Positions 1 to 8,864 of a stretch of DNA of 64,000 bases are shown piece after piece. Below the pieces are notes generated by a model, which saw nothing but the letters and a program-made list of their open reading frames with translations, did not search any database and was not told where the DNA came from. The DNA is taken from contig NZ_JAQLDU010000009.1 of assembly GCF_028209625.1 (NCBI RefSeq), positions 1 to 64,000 on the forward strand, in the 5' to 3' direction. Position numbers and translations under genes: made by a program. Source of the stretch: Collinsella aerofaciens. Its GTDB lineage: Bacteria; Actinomycetota; Coriobacteriia; Coriobacteriales; Coriobacteriaceae. Numbering within the stretch: position 1 is the first letter of the stretch; each line of letters starts with the position of its first letter.

Positions 1-36
1 CCCGACGTCGTACAAAGCGTTTCCAGCCATAAAAAG

Positions 37-70
37 GCCTCCCATTTCTTGTGTCCAAGAAATGGGAGGC
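37..70 (-). terminator. Rho-independent terminator of the MerR gene
   Basis: A 15-bp perfect stem (37-51 with 56-70) encloses a 4-base loop. Read on the minus strand it is followed by TTTTT (31-35), so it ends transcription of the MerR gene whose stop codon lies at 95. Confidence 0.85.
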
Positions 71-94
71 AGTTCAATGCCTTCCAGGCGGTTC

Positions 95-943
95 TTACTT
101 TGCTGGGGCAACCGGCACCGTGATCTGCGTCACGTAGGTCGCGGGGTCATCGCTGATGATGTCGTCGATAAGGGCGATTTCGCGCGAAGGCCCGGTGGGC
201 GCCAGGTTGTGCTCGCGCATATAGCCGAGCAGCTGCTTATAGCGCGGGGCTGCTTGCCCGTGCGTGCCGCGGAAGCTTATGGTCAGGCAGCGCGCGGCAG
301 GTCGCGTCTCAACGTCGCCCAAGTAATCATCGGTGTCATCGAGCAGCAGGAAGACCTCGTCGTAGCCATCAAAGTCGCCGGCGGCGAGGCGTTCGGGCGC
401 GATGCCCACACCCAGATTGCCCAGATAGGCAAAGGTTTCGTGCTGCCCCTGCTGAAGCTGGCGGATATGCCATCCCAGCGAATAGGCGTCGGTGGGATTG
501 ACGCGCTCGTGCAGCGTGGCGCAGCGAAGTTCGGGTTCCTCGATTTCGCTAATGGTGTCGAGATCAGCATTCAAAGCGCCATGAAGCAAGGCAAGCCGCT
601 GGTCAATCTTGCGCGACATGCGCTCCAACTCACGCCGCCTGTGCTCAATTAACTCCTGTTGCTTGGTCAGTTGCCGTTGTATCAAATCCATATCGCGCGT
701 AGTGGCAAACTCGCGAATCTGCGCCAGCGGCAAGTCGAGAACGCGCAGGTTGCCGATGGTGTTGAGGGTGGAGAGCTGCCGCGATCCGTAGTAGCGGTAC
801 CCACTTGCCGGATCGACATATGCCGGCTCCAACAGCCCCATCTGCTCGTAATGACGCAGTGTGCCCACGCTTAAATTGAGCAGGCGCGCCACCTCGCCAA
901 TGCGGAGCAGGCCCTCGGTGTGTTCACTTGGCATGTCGGTCAC
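95..943 (-). CDS. MerR family transcriptional regulator with GyrI-like effector domain
   Basis: This 282-residue protein starts at a GTG preceded by AAAGGAG at good spacing. Residues about 12-80 form a MerR winged helix-turn-helix (LLRIGEVARLLNLSVGTLRH, then GYRYYG), followed by a helical dimerization segment and a C-terminal region of about 150 residues that resembles the GyrI/BmrR-type small-molecule binding fold. Such proteins usually activate drug-exporter genes when a ligand binds. The gene lies 55 bp downstream of a MATE exporter on the same strand, so the pair is probably co-transcribed and the regulator likely controls that exporter. The ligand is unknown. An ATG three codons in (934) is an alternative start. 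Confidence 0.9.
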   Translation of the reverse strand: MTDMPSEHTEGLLRIGEVARLLNLSVGTLRHYEQMGLLEPAYVDPASGYRYYGSRQLSTLNTIGNLRVLDLPLAQIREFATTRDMDLIQRQLTKQQELIEHRRRELERMSRKIDQRLALLHGALNADLDTISEIEEPELRCATLHERVNPTDAYSLGWHIRQLQQGQHETFAYLGNLGVGIAPERLAAGDFDGYDEVFLLLDDTDDYLGDVETRPAARCLTISFRGTHGQAAPRYKQLLGYMREHNLAPTGPSREIALIDDIISDDPATYVTQITVPVAPAK

Positions 944-998
944 AGGACCACTCCTTTCGGTAAAAACAGGGGAGAGGCGCTAGGCCCGCGTCGCCCCG

Positions 999-2345
999 CT
1001 ACGCCACCAGCTTGTCAAAAGCCCCGCGCCGGTTGAGCACGGTAAATGCAATCACGCAGATGCCCGCCGACAGAATCGACCCGCACGGTGAGGCGATGCC
1101 CATGGGGAACAGCGTGTCGGAATAGGCGTTCGACAGCAGCCATGCGCCGGGCACGCGAATGAGCACCACGGCCAGCACGTTGTGCGCAAAGCCAATGTAG
1201 CTCTTGCCATACGCAGCGAAAAAGCCGCTAAAGCAAATGTGGATGCCGGCAAAGATCGCGTCGAAAATATAGCTGCGCATATAGCCGGTACCGGCGGCGA
1301 CTACTGCAGCGTCCTTGGCAAAAAAGCCGATAAACGCCGGCGCCACCAGCCACATCAGCACCGTGATCAGGCAGCCGTACACCACCGAGATGGTCATGGC
1401 GTCCTTGAGTACCTGACGCGCGCGATCGCCCTTGCCCGCGCCGGCATTTTGCGCCGTGAGCGCGCTGACGGTAGCGCCCATGGAACTCGGCACAATGAAC
1501 AAAAAGCTGATCATCTTTTCGACCAGGCCCACGGCGGCGGCGTCGACCAGACCGCGGTGGTTGGCGATGACGGTGATGAACATAAACGCCACCTGGATGC
1601 AGCCGTCCTGCACGGCCACGGGCACGCCGATCTTAAGAATGCTACCGAGCACCTCGGGCTGCGGGCGCAGGTCGCTGCGCTTAACGTGGATGTTCGTGCG
1701 GCGGCTCTTGAGCCACACGAGCGCGAGGGCAACGCTGGCCGTCTGCGCGGTCACCGTGCCGAGCGCCGCGCCCACGGGGCCGAGCCCCATGTGGCCGATA
1801 AACAGAAAATCGAGCGCGATGTTGATGATGCATGCCACGCCAATTACGTACATGGGCGAGCGCGAATCGCCCAGCCCGCGAAAGATGGCTGAAAGAATGT
1901 TGTACGCGGCGATAAAGGGAATGCCGATAAAGCAGATACGCAGGTAGGCGGCAGTGCCTTCGACGGCTTCGGCGGGAGTGCCAATGAGCGCCACGATCTG
2001 CGGGCAAAGCGCGAGCAGGACAGCGGCCAGTACCACCGAGACACCCATAAAGAGCGTGATGGTATTGCCGATGGCGGTCTCGGCGCGATCGAAGCGGCGC
2101 GAGCCCACGGCGTGGCCGACGATGACCGTCGTTCCCATGGCCAGACCAACGAGTGTCACGGTAATGATATAGAGCGTCTGTGCGCCGTTGCCCACGGCGG
2201 TGATGCCGGCAGCGCCGCTAAACTGCCCCATCATGTACAGATCGGCCATGCCGTAGAGCATCTGCAAAAAGTACGAGAGCATATAAGGCAGGGCAAAGAC
2301 CGCGATGGTCTTGAGGACATTGCCGCGTGTGAGGTCGTGTTCCAT
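999..2345 (-). CDS. MATE family efflux transporter
   Basis: This 448-residue polytopic membrane protein has about 12 hydrophobic segments arranged as two homologous halves. The N-terminal PYMLSYFLQMLYGMADLYMM segment and later repeats are typical of the DinF/NorM type of MATE transporters. The family exports cationic drugs or metabolites using a sodium or proton gradient. The ATG start has a weak AGAAAG upstream. It is the first gene of a probable two-gene unit with the downstream MerR regulator, and is divergent from the ABC exporter at 2605. The substrate cannot be told from the sequence. Confidence 0.93.
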   Translation of the reverse strand: MEHDLTRGNVLKTIAVFALPYMLSYFLQMLYGMADLYMMGQFSGAAGITAVGNGAQTLYIITVTLVGLAMGTTVIVGHAVGSRRFDRAETAIGNTITLFMGVSVVLAAVLLALCPQIVALIGTPAEAVEGTAAYLRICFIGIPFIAAYNILSAIFRGLGDSRSPMYVIGVACIINIALDFLFIGHMGLGPVGAALGTVTAQTASVALALVWLKSRRTNIHVKRSDLRPQPEVLGSILKIGVPVAVQDGCIQVAFMFITVIANHRGLVDAAAVGLVEKMISFLFIVPSSMGATVSALTAQNAGAGKGDRARQVLKDAMTISVVYGCLITVLMWLVAPAFIGFFAKDAAVVAAGTGYMRSYIFDAIFAGIHICFSGFFAAYGKSYIGFAHNVLAVVLIRVPGAWLLSNAYSDTLFPMGIASPCGSILSAGICVIAFTVLNRRGAFDKLVA

Positions 2346-2392
2346 AGGTGGGGCTTTCTGGCTGGGTTTGTTTTGCTACCAGTGTAGTGAAA

Positions 2393-2416
2393 ACCCTACA
2401 ACGATTATAGAGTCAA
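2393..2416 (-). promoter_or_regulatory. Candidate MerR-type operator/promoter of the MATE gene
   Basis: On the plus strand ACCCTA (2393-2398) and TAGAGT (2408-2413) form an imperfect dyad with 9 bp between half-sites. On the minus strand a -35-like TTGACT (2416-2411) abuts the dyad. MerR-family sites typically lie between a -35 and -10 that are 19 bp apart; the -10 here is poor (TTCACT). It sits about 50 bp upstream of the MATE start, which makes it the best candidate target of the nearby MerR protein. Confidence 0.35.
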
Positions 2417-2604
2417 GGTTTATGTTGGCAGTGGGGCGAAAAAGTCACACTCGCGTTCATTTCCAATTGAATACGGACGTGCACCCTGTGAGCATGGCGC
2501 CTGTACTAGCCTTGCAGAAATCGATTTCGGAACACTTGACACCGCCGCACGGCGCGCCATAATACGTGGGTTTGCGAACAACGTTTGATGGGGGATGAAC
2601 CTGC

Positions 2605-4425
2605 GTGCGCAATCTCAAGATTTTGTTTTCCTATCTGGGGGCATACCGTCGCGATGCCATGCTCGGCGTGTTCTTTGTGACGGCCGAGACAGCGCTCGAG
2701 CTATTTATTCCGGTCATCATGGCAAATATCATCGACGTGGGCGTGCCCGCGGGCGACATCAACTACATGCTGTTGCAGGGCACGTATATGTTGGTATGCG
2801 CCGCATGTTCGCTGGTACTTGGCTTGGGCTATGCACGCACGTCTGCTCGCGTCGCCTCGGGGCTGGGCGCTAACTTGCGCGAGGCGGAGTACCGCAAGAT
2901 CCAGACGCTCGCTTTTGGCAATCTGGATAACTACGACGCCAGCTCGCTCGTCACCCGCATGACTACCGATATCACCGTCATCCAAAATGCCATCGGCAAT
3001 GGCTTTCGCCCCATGGTGCGCGGTCCCGTGACGCTCATCGTCGGCTTGGTCTATGCGCTGGTGCTGTCGCGTCCGCTCGCCACCGTTTTCGCGATCATCC
3101 TGCCGGTGCTGGCGATCGTGCTGGGCGTTATCACCTATCGCGTCAGTCCGCTCTACCGCCAGCTGCAGACCTCGATGGACCATCTCAACTGTGTGGTGCA
3201 GGAGGACCTCACCGCCGTGCGCGCCGTCAAGGCGTACGTGCGTGCCGAGCACGAGGAGGCCAAGTTCGACGCCGTCAATACCGAGCTCGCGCATACGGCG
3301 ACGAAGACCTTCGGCAACGCCGTGCTCAACCTGCCGGTGTTTCAGCTGTCGATGTACGTGGCGGCGCTTTCCATTCTGTGGATCGGCGGTCGCATGATCC
3401 TTGCCGGCGAGCTCGGCGTGGGCTCGCTCACAGGCTTTATGAGCTATGTGCTGTTGATCATGAACTCGCTCATGATGATCTCCAACGTGTTTTTGCTGCT
3501 CACCCGCGCACTTGCCAGCGTGGAGCGCATCTCGCGGGTGCTCGACGAGCGTTCGCTTATCCAAGCGCCCGACGCTGCCGCTGCCGTGCACGGGGTGGCC
3601 GACGGAAGCATCGAGTTTCGCGACGTGTCGTTTAAGTACCGCGCGGATGCTGCCGAGGATGTGCTCGAGCATATTGACCTTTGCATTGAGGCAGGCTCCA
3701 CGGTGGGCGTGCTCGGCGGCACGGGCTCGGGCAAGAGTTCGCTTGTGCAGCTGATCGCGCGCCTGTACGACGCCACCGAAGGCGCCGTACTCGTGGGCGG
3801 GCGCGATGTGCGCGATTACGACCTGGTTGCCCTGCGCGACGCCGTGGGTATCGTGCTGCAAAAGAACGTGCTGTTTACGGGTACCGTGCGCGAGAACCTG
3901 CAGTGGGGCAATCCACAGGCGTCGGACAATGAGCTCCTCGCGGCTTGCCGCGCGGCGTGCGTGGATGAGTTCCTCGATCGCATCGGCGGGCTGGACGGCT
4001 ATCTGGGCCAGGGCGGTGCCGGTGTCTCGGGCGGGCAGAAGCAGCGCCTGTGCATCGCGCGTACATTGCTCAAGCATCCGCGTGTGCTCATCTTTGACGA
4101 TTCGACCAGCGCGGTCGATATGGCGACCGACGCCAAGATCCGCGAGCATATCGCTCAGATTCCCAACACGACGGTGATTGTCATTGCGCAGCGCATTGCG
4201 AGCGTCATGGATGCCGATTGCATTGTGGTGTTGGACGACGGTCGTGTCCACGGCGTGGGCACGCACGAGGAACTGCTGGCGGGCGATGCCATTTATCAGG
4301 AGATTTACGCCTCGCAGATGGAGTTTGCGGGGGATGCGGGCATCGCCGAAGGCGCAGATGCCCCGTCTTCCTCTGGTTCCAGCGGATCAATTCAAGCCAC
4401 GGAAGGAGGCGAGCAACATGCCTAA
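2605..4425 (+). CDS. ABC exporter subunit with degenerate ATPase site (TM287/BmrC-like)
   Basis: This 606-residue half-transporter has about six N-terminal membrane helices (residues 15-300) and a C-terminal nucleotide-binding domain (about 335-570). Walker A is GGTGSGKS and the signature is VSGGQKQR. Walker B reads LIFDDSTSAVD, with Asp where the catalytic Glu is normally found, and the H-loop reads VIAQR with Gln for His. This pattern marks the non-hydrolysing half of heterodimeric exporters. The start is a GTG with GGGGGA upstream. Its stop overlaps the next gene, which encodes the canonical partner. The likely role is drug or lipid export; the substrate is unknown. Confidence 0.93.
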   Translation: MRNLKILFSYLGAYRRDAMLGVFFVTAETALELFIPVIMANIIDVGVPAGDINYMLLQGTYMLVCAACSLVLGLGYARTSARVASGLGANLREAEYRKIQTLAFGNLDNYDASSLVTRMTTDITVIQNAIGNGFRPMVRGPVTLIVGLVYALVLSRPLATVFAIILPVLAIVLGVITYRVSPLYRQLQTSMDHLNCVVQEDLTAVRAVKAYVRAEHEEAKFDAVNTELAHTATKTFGNAVLNLPVFQLSMYVAALSILWIGGRMILAGELGVGSLTGFMSYVLLIMNSLMMISNVFLLLTRALASVERISRVLDERSLIQAPDAAAAVHGVADGSIEFRDVSFKYRADAAEDVLEHIDLCIEAGSTVGVLGGTGSGKSSLVQLIARLYDATEGAVLVGGRDVRDYDLVALRDAVGIVLQKNVLFTGTVRENLQWGNPQASDNELLAACRAACVDEFLDRIGGLDGYLGQGGAGVSGGQKQRLCIARTLLKHPRVLIFDDSTSAVDMATDAKIREHIAQIPNTTVIVIAQRIASVMDADCIVVLDDGRVHGVGTHEELLAGDAIYQEIYASQMEFAGDAGIAEGADAPSSSGSSGSIQATEGGEQHA

Positions 4426-6316
4426 GACATCCGCTCAGGCCCGCCCCGCCAATCTGACGCAGACGCTCCGCCGCTTGCTCTCCTACATGGGTCACGCCAA
4501 GTTCTCGTTGCTCGCGGTGGGCGTGCTCGCCTCCGTCGCCGCCATCGCAAGCCTTGCCGGTACCTACATGGTGCGCCCCATCGTCAACGGTTTGGCAACG
4601 GGCGGCGAGGAACTGCTCGCTAGGCAGGTTATCTTTACCGCTGTCATCTACGCTGCGGGCGTGCTCTCGGCCCTGGGCTACTCACAGATCATGGTGCGTG
4701 CGGCCCAACGCGTGGTGTCCGATATTCGCCGCGACCTGTTCGCGCACATCCAGGCGTTGCCGCTCAGTTATTTTGACAGCACGCGCTCGGGCGACATCAT
4801 GAGCTTTTTCACCAACGACGTCGACACCGTCTCCGAGGCGCTCAACAACAGCTTTGCCAACGTGATTCAGGCCGCCATTCAGGTTGTGGGCACCACGGCC
4901 ATGCTCATCATCCTCAACTGGCAGCTCACGATTATCACGCTCGTGTGCGATGTGGCCATTGTGCTGTATGCGCGCTACTCGGGCATGCGTTCCAAGCGCT
5001 TTTTTGCCGCCCAACAGGCGTCGCTGGGCGATTTGGACGGATACGTCGAGGAGATGGTCTCGGGCCAAAAGGTCATCAAGGTCTTTAATCACGAGCAGGC
5101 CAACGTGGCTGGTTTTGACGTGCGTAACCAAGAGCTGCGCCGCACCGGTGGCGCCGCGCAGGCTTACGCCAACTCCATGGTTCCCATGACCGTGGTGATT
5201 GGCTATGCCAACTACGCCATCGTCGCCGTGGCGGGCGGCATGCTCTGCATCAAGGGGCTCGCCGACGTAGGTGCGCTCGCAAGCTACCTGGTCTTTGTGC
5301 GTCAGGCCGCCATGCCTATCAACCAGTTTACGCAGCTGGGCAACTTCTTGCTCAACGCGCTGGCCGGTGCCGAGCGTCTGTTTGCCGCCATGGATCTTGA
5401 GCCCGAGGTGGACGAGGGCTGCGTGGAGCTGGTGCAGACGGGCGACGCCGCGTGGGCATGGAAGATTCCCGAGGGCCAGGGCGTGGGCTCGTACGGGCAC
5501 CTGCATGATGTGGCTGCCGTTGATGAGTCGGGCCGCGCGGTGGCCGCCGACGGTACCGAGCTCACGTGCGGCTTGGTCCCGCTTGCCGGCGACGTGCGCT
5601 TCCATGCCGTGGACTTTTCCTACGTGCCGGGCACCCGTGTGCTCACGGACCTCAACCTGTTTGCCAAGCCGGGGCAAAAGATCGCGTTTGTGGGCTCGAC
5701 GGGCGCCGGAAAGACGACCATCACCAACCTCATCAACCGCTTCTACGAGGTCGATGACGGCGAGATCACGTACGACGGCATCGACGTCAAGCACATTGCC
5801 AAGGCCAGCCTGCGCGGGTCGCTCGGCATTGTGCTGCAGGACACGCACTTGTTTAGCGGCACCATTGCGCAGAACATCCGCTTTGGCAAGCTCGACGCGA
5901 CCGACGAGGAGGTGCGCGCCGCCGCCGAGGCTGCCTGCGCGGATTCGTTTATCCGCCGCCTGCCTAGAGGGTACGACACGCCGGTCACGGCCGATGGCGC
6001 CAACCTGTCGCAGGGCCAGCGCCAGCTGCTCGCCATCGCGCGCGTGGCCGTTGCCGATCCGCCGGTGCTCATCCTGGACGAGGCCACTTCGAGCATCGAC
6101 ACGCGTACCGAAAAGCTCATCGAGCGCGGCATGGACCGCATCATGCGCGGACGCACCACGTTTATGATCGCGCACCGCCTGTCCACCGTCCGCGACGCCG
6201 ACGCCATCATGGTCCTCGAACACGGCCGCATCATCGAGCGCGGCACGCACGAAGAGCTGCTCGCTCAGCACGGCGAGTACTGGCAGCTGGCGCATGGCTT
6301 AAAAGAGTTGGATTAA
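4418..6316 (+). CDS. ABC exporter subunit with catalytic ATPase site (TM288/BmrD-like)
   Basis: This 632-residue half-transporter is the partner of the gene at 2605. The start ATG at 4418 follows GGAAGGAGG and overlaps the upstream stop by 8 bp, so translation is coupled. Six membrane helices are followed by an insertion of about 60 residues between the membrane and ATPase domains (about 345-400). The ATPase domain has Walker A GSTGAGKTT, Walker B LILDEATSSID with the catalytic Glu, and H-loop IAHRLS. The signature is LSQGQ rather than LSGGQ. One hydrolytic and one degenerate half suggest an asymmetric heterodimeric multidrug-type exporter. Confidence 0.94.
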   Translation: MPKTSAQARPANLTQTLRRLLSYMGHAKFSLLAVGVLASVAAIASLAGTYMVRPIVNGLATGGEELLARQVIFTAVIYAAGVLSALGYSQIMVRAAQRVVSDIRRDLFAHIQALPLSYFDSTRSGDIMSFFTNDVDTVSEALNNSFANVIQAAIQVVGTTAMLIILNWQLTIITLVCDVAIVLYARYSGMRSKRFFAAQQASLGDLDGYVEEMVSGQKVIKVFNHEQANVAGFDVRNQELRRTGGAAQAYANSMVPMTVVIGYANYAIVAVAGGMLCIKGLADVGALASYLVFVRQAAMPINQFTQLGNFLLNALAGAERLFAAMDLEPEVDEGCVELVQTGDAAWAWKIPEGQGVGSYGHLHDVAAVDESGRAVAADGTELTCGLVPLAGDVRFHAVDFSYVPGTRVLTDLNLFAKPGQKIAFVGSTGAGKTTITNLINRFYEVDDGEITYDGIDVKHIAKASLRGSLGIVLQDTHLFSGTIAQNIRFGKLDATDEEVRAAAEAACADSFIRRLPRGYDTPVTADGANLSQGQRQLLAIARVAVADPPVLILDEATSSIDTRTEKLIERGMDRIMRGRTTFMIAHRLSTVRDADAIMVLEHGRIIERGTHEELLAQHGEYWQLAHGLKELD

Positions 6317-6365
6317 CCCGTTCGAGCACGATGCTTTGACCCCTCCATGCTCCTCACCTCGCCTC

Positions 6366-6430
6366 AAACCATCACAACATTCGACGTTTTTTGCCAAAAT
6401 CGGGAAAAGCATCGAATGTTGCGATGGTTT
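6366..6430. repeat. Dispersed 65-bp palindrome, family 1, copy A
   Basis: Arm AAACCATCACAACATTCGA (6366-6384) pairs with its reverse complement at 6412-6430 with one mismatch. The core contains CCAAAATCGGG. It lies 50 bp after the ABC exporter stop and upstream of the nuclease-like gene. A near-identical copy is at 7608-7672. Confidence 0.9.
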
Positions 6431-6531
6431 TTCTACCACTCGATCGGGTGGAATCGCTTTCTTGCGCACGAAGGTGTGCGGACCCGTGGGCAGGGGAATA
6501 AGGTTGGTTATCCGACTCCATTGGAGGGCTC

Positions 6532-7569
6532 ATGGACCTGCCGATCGTCCTGTCCTATAAGACTGCCTGGCTGTACCACAACGTGGCGCGCCCGTCCGAG
6601 CCGCTCTCGCGAGCAAGCAGCCTATACGATGAGGACTCGCTTGCTAACGAGGCGGAGCCGATTGCGGACCTGCCCAAATTGGGGCTCGATGCCAAGGGGC
6701 TGAGGGCTTCAACGGCAGTTGGAATCGTTACCGACTATCTGGTTTCGCTTGGTATTCCACGAGAAGAGCTCGATCATATCGACACACTCGTCAACTTCGA
6801 TTTTGAGCGCTCGACGCCGGCTGGATTTAGGTGCCACGTGTTTGGAGCGCCGATACCTTCAGACCATCTTATCGAGGTGGCAGAGGGCCTTCTGGTGGTT
6901 GATGGGGTCATGTGCTTTGTCCAAGCGGGTTCGTGGATGAACGAACCCGAGCAGCTGGAATATGGCTACGAAATCTGCGCCCGATACCATTTGAATCATC
7001 TGTCGACGGACGAATATATCGAGATGGGGCAGAGGTATACCGTTGCCGACTTGATTGCCTATTGCAATGAGAACCGATCTCGTCAGGGGGCCATACGCGC
7101 GGCCGCCGTGCTCAAGCGCGTGCACGATGGCGCGCGGTCGCCCATGGAGACGGCCACCGCAATCATGGTCGTAGCAAAACGTTCCCAGGGCGGGCTGGGA
7201 TACGTCAAGATCGAGCTCAACCATCGGGTCGATGTTCCCAACGAGTTCAAGTATCTCGCTAAGGCCGGGTATTTCGAGATCGACGTATATGCGCCTGCGA
7301 GCGGTACGGGGATTGAATACAACGGTTCGGACCATCTTGATAAACAGCGCAGCGCGTCGGATGCGGAGCGTATGACCGTGCTGAGCGCGCTGGGCTTTAG
7401 GATGATCGTCCTCACCGGGACTCAGTTTGCCCACCAGCTGCAATTGCACCGGGCGATGAACGCCATCGCGCTCGCTATGGGTCTCAAGTGCGACCGAAGC
7501 GAAGCGTTCCAAAAGCGGCAGAACGACCTGCGAGAATTCGTGATTCGGCACTGGGACGGCGTCCTTTAG
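6532..7569 (+). CDS. PD-(D/E)XK nuclease-like protein of unknown role
   Basis: This 345-residue soluble protein starts at an ATG preceded by GGAGGG. The C-terminal half resembles the DUF559/Vsr-type PD-(D/E)XK fold found in small endonucleases and AbiEi-like proteins: RSPMETA (possible first acidic residue), then FEIDVYAP (central Asp) and GIEYNGSDH (Glu-x-Asn), followed by SDAERMTVLSALGFRM. The N-terminal half looks like a separate helical domain with no motif I recognise. The gene stands alone between the ABC exporter and moaA and is bracketed by two almost identical 65-bp palindromes. Catalytic activity, a toxin role and a role in DNA repair are all unproven. Confidence 0.6.
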   Translation: MDLPIVLSYKTAWLYHNVARPSEPLSRASSLYDEDSLANEAEPIADLPKLGLDAKGLRASTAVGIVTDYLVSLGIPREELDHIDTLVNFDFERSTPAGFRCHVFGAPIPSDHLIEVAEGLLVVDGVMCFVQAGSWMNEPEQLEYGYEICARYHLNHLSTDEYIEMGQRYTVADLIAYCNENRSRQGAIRAAAVLKRVHDGARSPMETATAIMVVAKRSQGGLGYVKIELNHRVDVPNEFKYLAKAGYFEIDVYAPASGTGIEYNGSDHLDKQRSASDAERMTVLSALGFRMIVLTGTQFAHQLQLHRAMNAIALAMGLKCDRSEAFQKRQNDLREFVIRHWDGVL

Positions 7570-7607
7570 GGACGTTCCGGTCCTTCTACGGGGTGCCGTG
7601 GGCAGGC

Positions 7608-7672
7608 AAACCATCACAACATTCGACGTTTTTTGCCAAAAACGGGAAAAGCATCGAATGTTGTGATGGTTT
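7608..7672. repeat. Dispersed 65-bp palindrome, family 1, copy B
   Basis: The 19-bp arms AAACCATCACAACATTCGA (7608-7626) and their reverse complement (7654-7672) are perfect. It differs from copy A by very few bases in the same orientation and lies 39 bp after the nuclease-like gene. Confidence 0.92.
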
Positions 7673-7804
7673 GTATGCTGAGGATGGGCTTGGAAAGTCC
7701 GTTTTGCTCGAAGCGACCTGTCCTGTCGTACGGGTGTCGGCATGATTCTCCCGTGGGGTATTATGTTTTCCGAAGAATAAAACGCCGCGTGAGGGGAGGG
7801 CTGC

Positions 7805-8860
7805 GTGGACGGGCACGTGCAACATGACGGCTTTGGTCGCGATATCAATTACCTGCGCATTGCCGTTACCGACAAGTGCAATTTCCGCTGCATTTACTGC
7901 ATGCCGGCCGATGGCGTGGCACCCCGCGCGCACGACGAGCTGCTCAGTGCCGAGGAAATCGCCCGCTTTGTGCGCTTGGTGACGGGGGAGGGCATTCGCC
8001 GCGTACGCCTGACGGGCGGCGAGCCGCTGGTCAGCCGCCGTATCATTCCGCTCATTCGCGACATCCGCGCGATTCCGCAGATCGAGGACATCTCGCTTAC
8101 TACCAATGGCGCCCTGCTGCCCAAGCTGGCACCGCAGCTCAAAGATGCCGGCCTTAACCGCGTCAACATCTCGCTCGACACGCTCGACCCTACGCTGTTT
8201 GGAAAGATTACGCGCCTGGGTCGGCTCGAGCAGACCATGGCTGGCATCGACGCGGCGCTGGCCTGGGGCTTTGAGCCCGTTAAGGTCAACTGCGTTGTGG
8301 TGCGCCGGCTCAACCAAGATGTGGCGGCCCTCGCGCGGCTCACGCTCGACCGTCCCATCCACCTGCGCTTTATCGAATACATGCCCATTGGCGACGAACA
8401 CACGAGCTCGCATTGCGCTGTGGACCCGCATGCGCCCACGCTCAATCCCGAGTTGTGGGACGCGAGCGATACCGTGCCGAGCGACGAGCTACGGGCGCGC
8501 ATCAATGCCGGGGCCGCCGCGACGGGGCTGGGCGAGCTCGGGCCGCTCGACATCAACGACGCTCCTGCCGGCGCGGGCCCTGCGCGCTATTGGCATTTTC
8601 CGGGCGCGGCGGGAACGGTCGGCTTTATCAGCGCCATGTCCAACCATTTTTGTGCGAATTGCAACCGTCTGCGCCTGACGGCCGATGGCAACGTGCGTCC
8701 GTGCCTGTTCAGCGATGCCGAGTATTCGGTGCGCGACGCCCTGCGCCGTGGTGATGATATGCAGGTACTTTCGATTTGGCGCGATGCCGTGGCCCACAAA
8801 CCGCAGGAACACGCGATAATTGAGGGCACGCAACGATTTATGTCCCAAATCGGAGGATGA
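7805..8860 (+). CDS. moaA: GTP 3',8-cyclase MoaA
   Basis: This 351-residue radical-SAM enzyme performs the first step of molybdopterin synthesis, converting GTP to 3',8-cyclo-7,8-dihydro-GTP. The N-terminal iron-sulfur motif is CNFRCIYC (Cys25, 29, 32) and the second cluster motif FCANCNRLRL...PC lies near residues 283-300. The protein ends in Gly-Gly, a conserved and functionally required feature of MoaA. The GTG start follows GAGGGGAGGG. Its stop overlaps the ribosome binding site of the following moaC-mobB gene, so the two form an operon. Confidence 0.96.
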   Translation: MDGHVQHDGFGRDINYLRIAVTDKCNFRCIYCMPADGVAPRAHDELLSAEEIARFVRLVTGEGIRRVRLTGGEPLVSRRIIPLIRDIRAIPQIEDISLTTNGALLPKLAPQLKDAGLNRVNISLDTLDPTLFGKITRLGRLEQTMAGIDAALAWGFEPVKVNCVVVRRLNQDVAALARLTLDRPIHLRFIEYMPIGDEHTSSHCAVDPHAPTLNPELWDASDTVPSDELRARINAGAAATGLGELGPLDINDAPAGAGPARYWHFPGAAGTVGFISAMSNHFCANCNRLRLTADGNVRPCLFSDAEYSVRDALRRGDDMQVLSIWRDAVAHKPQEHAIIEGTQRFMSQIGG

Positions 8861-8864
8861 TCAT

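Noticed and set aside
2701..6295. Long minus-strand open frames opposite the ABC exporter genes
   Set aside because: They are His/Arg-rich antisense shadows of two genes with clear ABC motifs.
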